DNA of 64,000 nt from Synechococcus sp. HJ21-Hayes (GTDB lineage: Bacteria > Cyanobacteriota > Cyanobacteriia > PCC-6307 > Cyanobiaceae), in NCBI RefSeq assembly GCF_024345835.1, contig NZ_JAGQBW010000013.1, positions 1-64,000 of the forward strand, written 5' to 3'. The translations under genes and the position numbers were made by a program. The notes under the pieces were generated by a model that saw nothing but the letters and a program-made list of their open reading frames with translations, had not been told where the DNA came from and ran no database searches. Positions 8,220 to 16,630 of this stretch are shown here, in pieces; position 1 is the first letter of the stretch, and each line of letters starts with the position of its first letter.

Positions 8220-9362
8220 ATGGCAGTCCCCCCTGTGCGCGTGTTCCCCCTGGCTTTGGCCTCGGCTCTGGCCGTCACCGTGGCCGGCCCCGTCCTGCTC
8301 CCAACCGCCTGGGCGCAGCAGTCCCCGGCCAGCGGGGCCCTGGCGCGCCAGTCCTTCGTGGCGGAGGCCGTGCGCCGCGCGGGCCCGGCGGTGGTCACGA
8401 TCGACACCGAGCGCACCGTGGTGGTGCCCGGCCAGGGCGGCTTGCAGCAGTTGCCCTTCATGGATCCCTTGCTGCGCCAGTTCTTTGGCCTGCCCCGGGG
8501 GGGACAGGCCCCGATGCCGCCATCGCAGCGCACGGAGCGGGGCCAGGGCAGCGGCCTCATCTACGACCCCACGGGCCTGCTGATCACCAATGCCCATGTG
8601 GTGGAGAAGAGCAGCCGTGTTGTGGTGGGACTCCCGGATGGCCGGCGCGTGGAGGGCAAGGTGGTGGGCAGTGATCCCGTCACCGATCTGGCGGTGGTGC
8701 GTCTCGAGGGCGGTGGCCCTTGGCCAGTTGCCCGGCTGGGGAATTCCGATGCCCTGCAGGTGGGTGATTGGGTGATTGCCGTGGGGAACCCCTTTGGCCT
8801 CGACAACACCGTGACGCTCGGAATTGTGAGCAGCCTGAACCGCAATGCGGCCAAGCTCGGTATCACCGACAAGCGGCTGGAGCTGATCCAGACGGATGCC
8901 GCGATCAACCCCGGTAACTCCGGAGGTCCCTTGCTGGATGCCGGCGGTGAGGTGGTGGGGATCAACACCCTGGTGCGGTCGGGCCCAGGGGCTGGGTTGG
9001 GTTTTGCCATTCCCATCAACCGTGCCCGCACGATCGCCCAGCAACTGGTGGCCACCGGCCTTGTGAGCCACGCCATGATTGGGGTTGGGCTCGAGCCTGC
9101 CCGTGATGCCAGTGGGGCCACGGCAGCAGGGGCCCAGGTGCGCAGCGTGATGCCAGGCGGGCCGGCCGCACGGGCCGGGCTCAAGCCCGGTGATGTGATC
9201 ACGGCCTCGGCGGGTCAGGTTGTGAAGAGCCCTGCCCAGTTGACCCAACTGGTGGAGCGCAACGGCGTGGGCAATCCGATGGCGCTGGTGGTGCAGCGGG
9301 GTGGCCAGGCCGTCACCCTGCAGGTCACCCCTGTGGAGCTTTCATCCCTGGTGCCCAGGTAG
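8220..9362 (+). CDS. HtrA/Deg-family periplasmic serine protease
   Basis: A 380-residue trypsin-like protease. The signal peptide ends near AWA (residues 30-32), so the product is exported. The catalytic triad is His126 (TNAHVV), Asp156 (DLAV) and Ser234 (PGNSGGP). One PDZ domain follows (about residues 285-375, [10 protein letters not shown]). Cyanobacteria carry HhoA, HhoB and HtrA paralogues that remove damaged periplasmic and thylakoid-lumen proteins; the one-PDZ layout fits all three, so I assign no symbol. The 3' end overlaps the small gene on the other strand by 21 bases. Confidence 0.93.
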   Translation: MAVPPVRVFPLALASALAVTVAGPVLLPTAWAQQSPASGALARQSFVAEAVRRAGPAVVTIDTERTVVVPGQGGLQQLPFMDPLLRQFFGLPRGGQAPMPPSQRTERGQGSGLIYDPTGLLITNAHVVEKSSRVVVGLPDGRRVEGKVVGSDPVTDLAVVRLEGGGPWPVARLGNSDALQVGDWVIAVGNPFGLDNTVTLGIVSSLNRNAAKLGITDKRLELIQTDAAINPGNSGGPLLDAGGEVVGINTLVRSGPGAGLGFAIPINRARTIAQQLVATGLVSHAMIGVGLEPARDASGATAAGAQVRSVMPGGPAARAGLKPGDVITASAGQVVKSPAQLTQLVERNGVGNPMALVVQRGGQAVTLQVTPVELSSLVPR

Positions 9363-9569
9363 GCCACTGGAGGGCAGGCCAACCCAGGGTGGGCCATCCA
9401 GTTGCTGGCGCATCACCCATTGGGTGGCGGCTTTCTGACTGTGCCAGGCCAGGAGCAGTTCCTTGGCCAGTCCCTGCAGGGTCTGTAGGTCGGCGGTGGA
9501 TTCGATGGCCCGGTTCATGCGCTCCAGCTCAAATTGCTGGCCGAGGCTGAGGGCGAGCGGTTCGGACAT
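9342..9569 (-). CDS. small protein with NblA-like layout (tentative)
   Basis: A 75-residue, mostly helical protein. The opening [16 protein letters not shown] and the later [20 protein letters not shown] have the length, spacing and Leu/Gln pattern of NblA/Ycf18 phycobilisome-degradation adaptors, but the NblA core signature is not clear. NblA marks phycobilisomes for Clp proteolysis during starvation; that role here is only a possibility. ATG at 9569 is used. The 3' end reads into the last seven codons of the HtrA gene on the opposite strand. Confidence 0.55.
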   Translation of the reverse strand: MSEPLALSLGQQFELERMNRAIESTADLQTLQGLAKELLLAWHSQKAATQWVMRQQLDGPPWVGLPSSGLPGHQG

Positions 9570-9711
9570 GACGGCAGACGCGATGGATCATCGGGACCGC
9601 ATCCAGGCTAAGAAATGTTTCCAGCCATCGCGTATCTGTTGCAACAAGGCTAGGGGGTCTGTCAGCCGTTGCTGGCCGTGGTCCTGTTGTCGCCCTTGGC
9701 GCCGGGGCTGC

Positions 9712-9804
9712 TCAGCCCTCCTCGCGGAGGGTCTCCACGCAGCGGGTCACGCACTCGCCGTCGTCCACGGAGCAGGAGGTGATGCACTCGAAATAGGTGT
9801 TCAC
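9712..9804 (-). CDS. 30-residue twin-CX3C peptide
   Basis: GTG at 9804 opens a 30-codon frame whose product has two matching Cys pairs, C7-x3-C11 and C18-x3-C22, in an acidic context (FECITSC ... GECVTRC). The sequence looks strongly constrained: four Cys in 30 residues, regular spacing and an aromatic N-terminus. It could form a helical hairpin closed by two disulfides or bind a metal. The frame extends upstream to 10233, but that part mirrors the ABC-F gene. I recall similar Cys-rich mini-proteins in picocyanobacteria but cannot name a family. Confidence 0.55.
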   Translation of the reverse strand: MNTYFECITSCSVDDGECVTRCVETLREEG

Positions 9805-10036
9805 CGCATCGCCGCCCAGGTGCCCCTGGGTGCCTGGGCGCTGCGTGCTCCCGTCAAAGGTCGTGCCCCGGCCGGCGCCAGAGGGCTCAGACGAATATCC
9901 AGCTGAAGCGCCCATGGGGCCTCGTTGCGAGGGGATTGATGTCAGCTTATGCACATCAAACCAAGGGGCAAACAAGAATGAGTTCTCTTGCCTACGGATA
10001 TGTGAAGTTGTATGTGGCGGCTTGGCTGAAGCCCTG

Positions 10037-11761
10037 TCAGGCCGCGGCTTTTCGCGCAGCGTCCTTGGCCTTCTGTCGCTCGCGATTGGCCTTGCGCTTG
10101 GCCTGCTGCTCCGCCTCCAGTCGAGCGGCTTCGGCCTCGGCGGCCTCTTCGGCTTTCTTCTCGACGTAGTAGGCGTAGTCGCCGCGGTAGAGCACCAGTT
10201 CGCCCTCGCGTAGTTCCACGATCTTGTTGGCAACCCGCGACACGAAATAGCGGTCGTGGCTCACCACGAGGGCGGCTCCTTCGTAGTCCATTAGGGCGTC
10301 TTCGAGCATCTGCTTGGCCGGGATGTCGAGGTGGTTGGTGGGCTCATCCAGCACCAGCAGGTTGCAGGGGCTGAGCAGCATCAGGGCCAGGGCCAGGCGA
10401 GCTTTCTCTCCGCCGCTGAGCTTGCCAACCTCCTTGAACACGGCGTCGTTGCTGAAGCAGAAGCTGCCCAGCAGCGAACGCACCTGGGTCTGGGTCCAGT
10501 CGGGCACCGCTTCAAACAGGGTGTCGATCACGGTTTTGGACAGATCCAGGGCCTCGGCCTGGTTCTGCTCGAAGTAGCCAGCAATCACGTTGTGTTCGCC
10601 CAGTCGGGCGCTGCCCTCGTCCGGGCTCTCCGTTCCCATGACCAGCCGTAGCAGGGTGGACTTGCCGGCACCGTTCGGGCCCACGAAGGCGATGCGGTCG
10701 CCCCGCTCCACCTCGAGGTTGGCCTCCAGGAAGAGGAGCTTGTCGCCGTAGCTGTGGGTGAGGTTTTCCATCACCGCGATTTGGCGACCGCTGCGCGGTG
10801 CCGGTGGGAACTGGAAGCGGGGCCCGCCCACCGTCTCGATCGGGGCCTCAATCCGCTCCACCTTGTCGAGAAGTTTTTCGCGGCTCTTGGCCTGGGTGGA
10901 GCGGGTGGCGCTGGCGCGGAAGCGGTCGATGTAAGCCTGTTGGGTGGCGAGTTCCTTCTGCTGGCGCTCGAAGGCTGCCTGTCCCGCCTCGCGCTCGAGG
11001 GCCTTCTGCTCCAGGTGTTGGCTGTAATTGCCGAGGTAGCAGCGCGACACGCCTCGCTCCGTCTCCACGATCTGGTTGCACACCCGGTCCAGGAAGGCCC
11101 GGTCGTGGCTGATCACCACCAGCGGCACGGTCTGGCTGCAGAGATAGCCCTCCAGCCACTGGATGGTTTCCACATCCAGGTGGTTGGTGGGTTCGTCCAG
11201 GAGCAGCAGGTCGGGTTCCTGGAGCAGGATCTTGCCCAGGGCGATCCGCATCTGCCAGCCGCCGGAGTAGTCGCCCACCAGCAGTTCGGCACCTTCGGGG
11301 GTGAAGCCGATCGTGGGTAGCAGTTTGTCGATCCGGGCCTCGAGCTCATAGCCGTGCAGCGATTCGAAGCGGCTATGCAGCCGACCGAGTTCGTGGATCA
11401 GTTCATCGAGATGGTCGGCATCGGCGGCCGCCTTCTCGCTGGCCATCTCCTCTTCCACCTCGCGCTGGCGGTTGAGCACCGCGGCCGCCTCGCCGAAGGC
11501 CTGAAAGAGCTCTTGGCGCACGCTGCGGCGCACGTCCACATCAAATTCCTGCTGCAGGTAAACGATGCGAGGGTCGCCTTGTTTCACCACCAGGCCGCTG
11601 GTGGGCTCCTCGAGCCCGGCGATGATCCGCATCTGGGTGGACTTGCCAGCGCCATTGACGCCCACCAGGCCGATGCGGTCCCCTGGTTTCACCTCCCAGG
11701 TGATGTCGCGCAGCACCTCACCGGTGGGATAAATCTTGGAGACGCGTTCGAGGCGAAGCAC
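10037..11761 (-). CDS. ABC-F family ATPase (ribosome-associated type)
   Basis: A 574-residue tandem ABC ATPase without membrane segments. The first nucleotide-binding domain has GVNGAGKST (about 34-42) and the signature YSGGWQMR; the second has GPNGAGKST and LSGGEKAR. Both carry LLLDEPTNHLD-type Walker B motifs. A charged linker joins the two domains, and a Lys/Arg/Glu-rich coiled tail ends in KAKDAARKAAA. ABC-F proteins act on the ribosomal exit site to relieve stalled translation; which subfamily this is (Uup-, YheS- or EttA-like) is not decided. ATG at 11761. Confidence 0.92.
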   Translation of the reverse strand: MLRLERVSKIYPTGEVLRDITWEVKPGDRIGLVGVNGAGKSTQMRIIAGLEEPTSGLVVKQGDPRIVYLQQEFDVDVRRSVRQELFQAFGEAAAVLNRQREVEEEMASEKAAADADHLDELIHELGRLHSRFESLHGYELEARIDKLLPTIGFTPEGAELLVGDYSGGWQMRIALGKILLQEPDLLLLDEPTNHLDVETIQWLEGYLCSQTVPLVVISHDRAFLDRVCNQIVETERGVSRCYLGNYSQHLEQKALEREAGQAAFERQQKELATQQAYIDRFRASATRSTQAKSREKLLDKVERIEAPIETVGGPRFQFPPAPRSGRQIAVMENLTHSYGDKLLFLEANLEVERGDRIAFVGPNGAGKSTLLRLVMGTESPDEGSARLGEHNVIAGYFEQNQAEALDLSKTVIDTLFEAVPDWTQTQVRSLLGSFCFSNDAVFKEVGKLSGGEKARLALALMLLSPCNLLVLDEPTNHLDIPAKQMLEDALMDYEGAALVVSHDRYFVSRVANKIVELREGELVLYRGDYAYYVEKKAEEAAEAEAARLEAEQQAKRKANRERQKAKDAARKAAA

Positions 11762-11869
11762 AGGGGGGTATGACTTAAGGGGCGCCGGTCTGGGCTCTGG
11801 AGCCCGATCTGCCCTGCATCATCCCCCTTGGCCGGCAAACTGTTCCGTGAGCTGCATCACCGGAGCGCC

Positions 11870-12139
11870 ATGGTCAAGCGTCTCGAGCAGTTGGCAGCCG
11901 TGGTGGTGGCGGCCGGCCTGGCCATCGTGAGCTACCTGCTGTTCTTCAGCTGGATGGGCGAAGACCGTCGTCCGCGCCAGCTCCCCGCACGCACGTCCCT
12001 AGAGGCCACCCCTGGCCTTGAGCAGCCATTGTTTGGTGTCGGGGTCGTCGATGCTGGCGAGGTAGAGCTTCACCGCCTCGCGGCTCACGGGCAGGCCCCA
12101 GGTGCTGCCCAGGTCGCAGATGCGGTCGAGGGTGCCTGA
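11870..12139 (+). CDS. small single-span membrane protein, possibly frameshifted
   Basis: ATG at 11870 with GGAG just upstream. The first 43 codons give a plausible small membrane protein: basic start, one helix (about residues 7-27), then SWMGEDRRPRQLPARTS. After that the frame runs antisense across the gene at 11999-12235 and the composition turns into shadow-like sequence. A TAG at 12000-12002 would end the protein after ARTS if the frame were shifted by one base; it shares the CTAG at 11999-12002 with the stop of the opposing gene. A frameshift or sequencing error is likely, or the long overlap is real. Confidence 0.4.
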   Translation: MVKRLEQLAAVVVAAGLAIVSYLLFFSWMGEDRRPRQLPARTSLEATPGLEQPLFGVGVVDAGEVELHRLAAHGQAPGAAQVADAVEGA

Positions 12140-12235
12140 GGGGTCCTGCAGGGCCTGGCGAAACAACTCCTGGGTCAGAGCGTGGTCGGCCCGGATGCGC
12201 TCATAGAGCGCAGAGGTGTTGCTGTTCTCCATCAC
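11999..12235 (-). CDS. hypothetical helical protein, about 77 residues
   Basis: A short soluble protein with an acidic, helix-rich sequence: SALYERIRADHALTQELFRQ, then ICDLGSTWGLPVSREAVKLYLA and a C-terminal TKQWLLKARGGL. The arrangement of small helices with a Leu-Pro-containing turn is loosely like Nif11-type leader/helical domains, but I do not claim membership. The start is GTG 12235 or the adjacent ATG 12232. It is convergent with the small membrane gene at 11870. Confidence 0.6.
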   Translation of the reverse strand: MMENSNTSALYERIRADHALTQELFRQALQDPSGTLDRICDLGSTWGLPVSREAVKLYLASIDDPDTKQWLLKARGGL

Positions 12236-12292
12236 GGCGAGCCATCGCGCTGTCCCGAACGCTATGCATGGGAGCCGCTGGCTGCAGCAGTG

Positions 12293-13495
12293 CTACCGCG
12301 CTTGCTTGCGTTTTGTAGGTTTTGAGCCGCCCTTGTGGGCGGAGCGCCCCGGCGGCTCCGCCCGTACGCCAAGCACGGCTGGCCGGCTGGCTCCGGTGAC
12401 CGAAGGCAGGGAGCCGGGGTGGCCGCAGTTGTGCCACCAGGCCAGCAGGGCGAAGGCCAGGGCCTCGCGGTCGCTGTCACCAATGCCCAGCTCCGCGAGA
12501 GAACGCACCCACAGGCCTCGGCAACGCCGGCGCAGGTGCTCCATCAGCAGCCCGTTGCGAGCACCCCCGCCGGCCACCAGCACTTCCAGGGCCGGTGGCG
12601 CCTGGGCCAGGTCGTGGGCAATCACCGCTGCGCTGAAGTCGGTGAGGGTCGCCAGGGCATCGGCAGGCTCCAGAGGCTGTCCCGCCGCCGTTGCGGCCTG
12701 CTCCAGATCGCCGAGGCGGCGCTCCAGGTCCGTCCGGCCGAACAGCTCCCGTCCGGTGGACTTGGGCGGCCTCTGCTGGATGTAGGGCTCCTGTAGCCAT
12801 CGCGTGATCAGGGCCCCATGGCTCTGGCCCCGCCGGGCCCATTGGCCATCGGCATCGAAGTTCAGGCTGCCTTCGCTGAAGCGTTGCACGGCCAGGTCCA
12901 GCAGGGTGTTGGCTGGCCCGCAGTCCCAGCCCAGCACCGCGGCCTGCCGGTCGGGACCGCTGGCGGGCGGCAGCAGGGTGAGGTTGGCGATTCCCCCCAG
13001 GTTGAGTAGGGCGCGCCAGCCGCCGATGGCGGGTAGCAGGGCCGCGTCGGCCGCCGGCACCAGGGGCGCCCCCTGGCCCCCGAGGGCCAGGTCGGCGGCG
13101 CGAAAGTCGAAGATCACCGGCCGCTGCAGCAGCGCTGCCAGCAGGGGCCCCTGCAGCAGTTGCCAGCTGCTCCCACGGCGTTCGCCGCTGGGGGGGCGAT
13201 GCCACAGGGTTTGGCCATGGCAGCCCACCAGTTCGGCCCGGCCCTTGGGATCACAGCTGTGGGCCGCCGCGGCCTGCACTTCGGTGAGGGCCTCCCCCAG
13301 TTCGATCATCTCGGCGGCGCTGATCGGCACTCCCTGGCCCGTGGCGATCAGCCGTGCCCGCAGGTCGGCTGGATAGGGCGTGGCTCCACGGGCCAGCAGG
13401 CGCCAGCGGGGCCGTTGCGGTGCCCCTTGGAAGTCGGCCAGTACCGCGTCGATGCCATCGGCACTTGTGCCGCTCATCAGCCCCAGAACCCGCAT
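12293..13495 (-). CDS. anmK: anhydro-N-acetylmuramic acid kinase
   Basis: A 400-residue ASKHA-fold kinase. It opens with VLGLMSGTSADGIDAVL, the AnmK phosphate-1 signature, has LNLGGIANLT and a GWDCGPANTLLD segment, and VAGGGARNGLLMEHLRRR near the end, then PSVTGA. AnmK converts recycled anhydro-MurNAc from peptidoglycan to MurNAc-6-phosphate. The basic tail after PAVLG (about 25 residues, Lys/Arg/Gly rich) is longer than usual. ATG at 13495 places the MSGTS motif at the normal distance; the frame continues upstream without support. Confidence 0.93.
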   Translation of the reverse strand: MRVLGLMSGTSADGIDAVLADFQGAPQRPRWRLLARGATPYPADLRARLIATGQGVPISAAEMIELGEALTEVQAAAAHSCDPKGRAELVGCHGQTLWHRPPSGERRGSSWQLLQGPLLAALLQRPVIFDFRAADLALGGQGAPLVPAADAALLPAIGGWRALLNLGGIANLTLLPPASGPDRQAAVLGWDCGPANTLLDLAVQRFSEGSLNFDADGQWARRGQSHGALITRWLQEPYIQQRPPKSTGRELFGRTDLERRLGDLEQAATAAGQPLEPADALATLTDFSAAVIAHDLAQAPPALEVLVAGGGARNGLLMEHLRRRCRGLWVRSLAELGIGDSDREALAFALLAWWHNCGHPGSLPSVTGASRPAVLGVRAEPPGRSAHKGGSKPTKRKQAR

Positions 13496-13553
13496 CACGA
13501 TCCGCCCGCTTGGGCTGGTTATAAAGGCTCCATGCACGGCGGCCATGGGCCAT

Positions 13554-13584
13554 GAAAAAGCCCCCTGGCCACAGGCCAGGGGGC
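13554..13584 (-). terminator. intrinsic terminator of the peroxiredoxin gene
   Basis: Stem GCCCCCTGGCC (13560-13570) pairs with GGCCAGGGGGC (13574-13584) across a 3-base loop; on the minus strand it is followed by five T. It lies 20 bases past the stop of the peroxiredoxin gene at 13605 and ahead of anmK. Confidence 0.85.
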
Positions 13585-13604
13585 AGTAAGAGAGCCGCCG
13601 GGGC

Positions 13605-14240
13605 TCACTTGTTGGGCTGGGGTGTCATGCGCAGGTAGGGCTTGATCTCGGTGACCCCTTTGGGGAACTTGTTGCGGGCCTCGTCGGTGGGGATGGAGGG
13701 CACCACCACACAGTCCTGGCCGTCCTTCCAGTTCACCGGAGTCGCCACGGAGTGGTGGTCGGTGAGCTGCAGGGAGTCGATCACCCGCAGGATCTCATCG
13801 AAGTTCCGGCCGGTGCTGGCGGGATAGGTGATCTGCAGGCGCAGCTTCTTGTTGGGGTCGATGATGAACACCGACCGCACCGTGAGGTTGTTGAGCGAAT
13901 TGGGGTGGATCATCCCGTAGAGATCGCTCACCTTCTTGTCGGCATCCGCCAGGATCGGATAGTCGACGGTGGTGTTCTGGGTCTCGTTGATGTCGCCGAT
14001 CCAGCCCTTGTGGCTCTCCGCAGAATCAACGCTCAGGGCGATGGTTTTCACGTTGCGCTTCTCCCATTCGGGGCGCAGGCGCGACACTTCACCCAGCTCC
14101 GTGGTGCAGACCGGGGTGTAGTCCGCGGGGTGGGAGAACAACACCACCCAGCTGTCGGCGGCGAAGTCGTAGAGGTTGATGGATCCCAGCTGGGAGTCCT
14201 GGGTGAAATCGGGAACGGTATCGCCGAGCTGCAGCGCCAT
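13605..14240 (-). CDS. 1-Cys peroxiredoxin (Prx6 type)
   Basis: A 211-residue thiol peroxidase. The peroxidatic Cys is C45 in HPADYTPVCTTE, preceded by the conserved Pro and Thr of the active site; no second resolving Cys sits in the usual C-terminal position. The long C-terminal domain (IPTDEARNKFPKGVTEIKPYLRMTPQP) is typical of the Prx6/1-Cys group, which reduces H2O2 and alkyl hydroperoxides. ATG at 14240. The gene has its own terminator and is probably monocistronic. Confidence 0.93.
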   Translation of the reverse strand: MALQLGDTVPDFTQDSQLGSINLYDFAADSWVVLFSHPADYTPVCTTELGEVSRLRPEWEKRNVKTIALSVDSAESHKGWIGDINETQNTTVDYPILADADKKVSDLYGMIHPNSLNNLTVRSVFIIDPNKKLRLQITYPASTGRNFDEILRVIDSLQLTDHHSVATPVNWKDGQDCVVVPSIPTDEARNKFPKGVTEIKPYLRMTPQPNK

Positions 14241-14327
14241 GGCCGGATGCGGGTCGAGAATCTGGCCAAATGCTGACACAGGGGTGGCAGTGATTGAGGC
14301 CGGTTTCCCGTTCCCGTGTGGCATTGG

Positions 14328-15977
14328 CTACATCCTGGGCGATGGAGCGGGGTCAAACAGCCAGTCGCGCAGGCGTTGCAGTCCCAGTCCACCGGTGGCG
14401 GACACGAACAACGCCTGCGCATCCAGGGCCCGGGCCTGCTCCAGTGCCGTGGCGGGGCAGCGGTCGATCTGGTTGCCCACGAGGCGCCGTGGGGCCGTGC
14501 TCTCGAGCGAATCGAGGATGGCATGCACGGTTCGAAGCTGGTCCGCCCAGGCTGGGTCGGAGAGGTCCACCACCAGCAGCAGCTGATCGGCTTCGAGGGT
14601 TTCCTCCAAGGTGGAGCGAAAGGCTTCCACCAGCGGTGGTGGCAGGTCGCGGATGAAGCCCACCGTGTCCGTGAGCAGCAGCGTTTGTGGCGGGCCACCC
14701 TGCGGGTTGGGGCGGGCGATGCGGCGGGTGGTGGGATCGAGGGTGGCAAACAGCTTGTTTTCGGCCAGCACCTCCTCCCCGGCCACCGGCTTGCTGAGGG
14801 CATTGAGCAGGGAGCTCTTGCCGGCATTGGTGTAACCCACCAGGGCCAGTCGGTGCTGCCCACGGCGGCTGGCGCGGATGCGGGCGCGGTGCTCTCCCAG
14901 TTTCTGCACATCCCGCTGCAATTTGTCGATGCGGCGGGCGATGGCCCTGCGGTCTTTCTCTAGCTGGGTTTCACCGGGGCCACGGGTACCGATGCCGCCG
15001 CCTTGACGCGAGAGGCTGAGGCCCCGACCCATGAGCCTGGGCAGCCGGTAGCGCAGTTGCGCGAGTTCCACCTGCAGGCGGCCTGCACCACTGGCGGCCC
15101 GCTGGGCAAAGATGTCGAGGATCAGCTCGCTGCGATCACTCACGGGCAGATCCAGCAGCCTCTCCAGGTTTCGGGCCTGGGCTGGGGTGAGTTCCCGATC
15201 CGTCACCACCAGGGAGGCGCCCAGTCGCCTGGCCTCCAGAGCGGCCTCGCGCAGCTTGCCCTCACCCCATAACGTTTGCGGTGAGCTCTGGGATTGGCGC
15301 TGCATCACCAGCCCCACGGGGTTGGCCCCGGCGCTGCGCACCAGGCCCTCCAGCTCGGCGATCTGGCGCTGGGCCTCCGCCGCATTGCCAGGGCTCAGCA
15401 CGAGCACCAGTACCCGCTCCACGCCCGGCGTTGCCTGCATCCCGCCGGAGGCCTGCCGGGAGGGCTCGGCTTCGTGGGGGATGAAGGCGCAGAGTGCCTC
15501 CAGGTCGCCGCTGCCCAGGGGCTGCCAGGGCTGGCTGGCCTCGCCTCCGGGGGCAAAGGCAGCGGCATCCCAGTGGCCGCCGGCCCGGGGGCTGTCGCCG
15601 TAGCGCAGCCACAGCCGGGGCTGCAGGTCGAGGCCGACCACCGCTTCGCTGCCCTGGGGCGTCAGCTGTTTGCTGCGGCCCACACAGGTGATCAGGCGCA
15701 GCCCCGCCCCCTGGCGCCGGGGCCCACCCGGCAGCCGCTCCAGCAGCCGCCCCGACTGCTCCAGGGGGCCGACCCACAGCAGCCGACAGAGCCCGCGGCC
15801 ATCGATCACCAGGCTCAGGGGCAGCTCGAGTTCGCCACTTTCGCTGGCCAGGCGTTGCAGGGTGAGCAGATCGGCCCCGTCCCCCTCGGGGTGTCGCCGG
15901 TGGGCAAGGCGCTCCAGGCGCCGGGTCACCGAGGGGCGCAGCCCGGCGGTGCGGCCCAGTAGGACAGCCTGCTTCAA
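14328..15977 (-). CDS. hflX: GTPase HflX with long N-terminal extension
   Basis: A 549-residue ribosome-associated GTPase. The HflX core starts near residue 187; the glycine-rich loop GGGIGTRGPGETQLE is at about 326-340, the G1 motif GYTNAGKSS at 381-389, followed by G3 DTVGFI and G4 NQID. HflX splits or rescues stalled ribosomes under stress. The first 185 residues are extra relative to the E. coli type. The TTG start overlaps the HAD stop as TTGA (15974-15977), so the gene is translationally coupled to the upstream HAD and NADH dehydrogenase genes. Confidence 0.92.
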   Translation of the reverse strand: MKQAVLLGRTAGLRPSVTRRLERLAHRRHPEGDGADLLTLQRLASESGELELPLSLVIDGRGLCRLLWVGPLEQSGRLLERLPGGPRRQGAGLRLITCVGRSKQLTPQGSEAVVGLDLQPRLWLRYGDSPRAGGHWDAAAFAPGGEASQPWQPLGSGDLEALCAFIPHEAEPSRQASGGMQATPGVERVLVLVLSPGNAAEAQRQIAELEGLVRSAGANPVGLVMQRQSQSSPQTLWGEGKLREAALEARRLGASLVVTDRELTPAQARNLERLLDLPVSDRSELILDIFAQRAASGAGRLQVELAQLRYRLPRLMGRGLSLSRQGGGIGTRGPGETQLEKDRRAIARRIDKLQRDVQKLGEHRARIRASRRGQHRLALVGYTNAGKSSLLNALSKPVAGEEVLAENKLFATLDPTTRRIARPNPQGGPPQTLLLTDTVGFIRDLPPPLVEAFRSTLEETLEADQLLLVVDLSDPAWADQLRTVHAILDSLESTAPRRLVGNQIDRCPATALEQARALDAQALFVSATGGLGLQRLRDWLFDPAPSPRM

Positions 15978-16630
15978 GCCCCGACGTCCGGCTGGGACCG
16001 GCGGATCAGCACACAGCGCAGCCCTGCAGCCCGGGCGCCTGCTTCGTCTTCGGGGCTATCGCCCACATGCCACACATCCCTGGGGGGCAGGTCCAGGGCC
16101 TCCAGCGCTTGCTGAAACGGCCGTGGATCGGGTTTGGCCGCGCCGGCGGTGCTCGACACCACCACGCAGTCCATGGTTTCCGCGAGGCCCAGCCCCTGCA
16201 GGAGCAGCAGCAGGCGCTGGTCGAAGTTGCTCACCACGGCGAGCTTCAGGCCGCGAGCTTTCCAGCGCTGCAGTTGGCTGGGTACGTCGGGGTAGACGCG
16301 CCAGAGCTCCGGGGAGGCGAAGTGCTCAAACAGGGCCACACCCAGACCCGCTGGCAGGGGCTCGGTGTGACCGCTGGCTGCAAAGGCTTCGCCGATGCGC
16401 TCGTCCCACCAGTGGCGCTCGGCCTCCAGCAGGGCCGCTCCCTGCAGCCCCGGGAAGGCCAGGGGTGGCGCCTGGCGGTAGACCGTCGGGAACACGCGAT
16501 CCAGGTCTGCGGCATCCACCCGCAGGCCGAAGTCGCCGGCGAGGCGGCTGTAGGTGTGGCCCACGGAGTGGCGCAGGCCCAGGAGGGTGCCCATGGCGTC
16601 CAGCAGCAGGCCCCGGGGTGCCCCGCTCAT
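15974..16630 (-). CDS. HAD-superfamily hydrolase (HDHD3-like)
   Basis: A 218-residue phosphatase-fold protein. Motif I is LLLDAMGTLLG, where the usual second Asp is replaced by Met as in the HDHD3-like branch; motif II is VVSNFDQR; motifs III/IV include AAKPDPRPF and HVGDSPEDEAGARAAG. The helical cap lies between about 20 and 110. The loss of the second Asp makes normal phosphatase activity uncertain. ATG at 16630 overlaps the stop of the NADH dehydrogenase gene (ATGA), and its own stop overlaps hflX. Confidence 0.85.
   Translation of the reverse strand: MSGAPRGLLLDAMGTLLGLRHSVGHTYSRLAGDFGLRVDAADLDRVFPTVYRQAPPLAFPGLQGAALLEAERHWWDERIGEAFAASGHTEPLPAGLGVALFEHFASPELWRVYPDVPSQLQRWKARGLKLAVVSNFDQRLLLLLQGLGLAETMDCVVVSSTAGAAKPDPRPFQQALEALDLPPRDVWHVGDSPEDEAGARAAGLRCVLIRRSQPDVGA

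Noticed and set aside
8103-9248. 381-codon minus-strand frame opposite the HtrA gene
   Set aside because: The catalytic triad and PDZ domain are on the plus strand; the minus frame has no motif and is His/Gly-rich.
9637-9646. Palindrome TGTTGCAACA upstream of the NblA-like gene
   Set aside because: Too short to separate from chance and not near a recognised promoter.
9936-10169. Plus-strand frame in the gap before the ABC-F gene
   Set aside because: After the first 30 codons it is Ser/Ala/Cys-rich sequence complementary to the Lys/Arg/Glu-rich end of the ABC-F gene; no ribosome-binding site.
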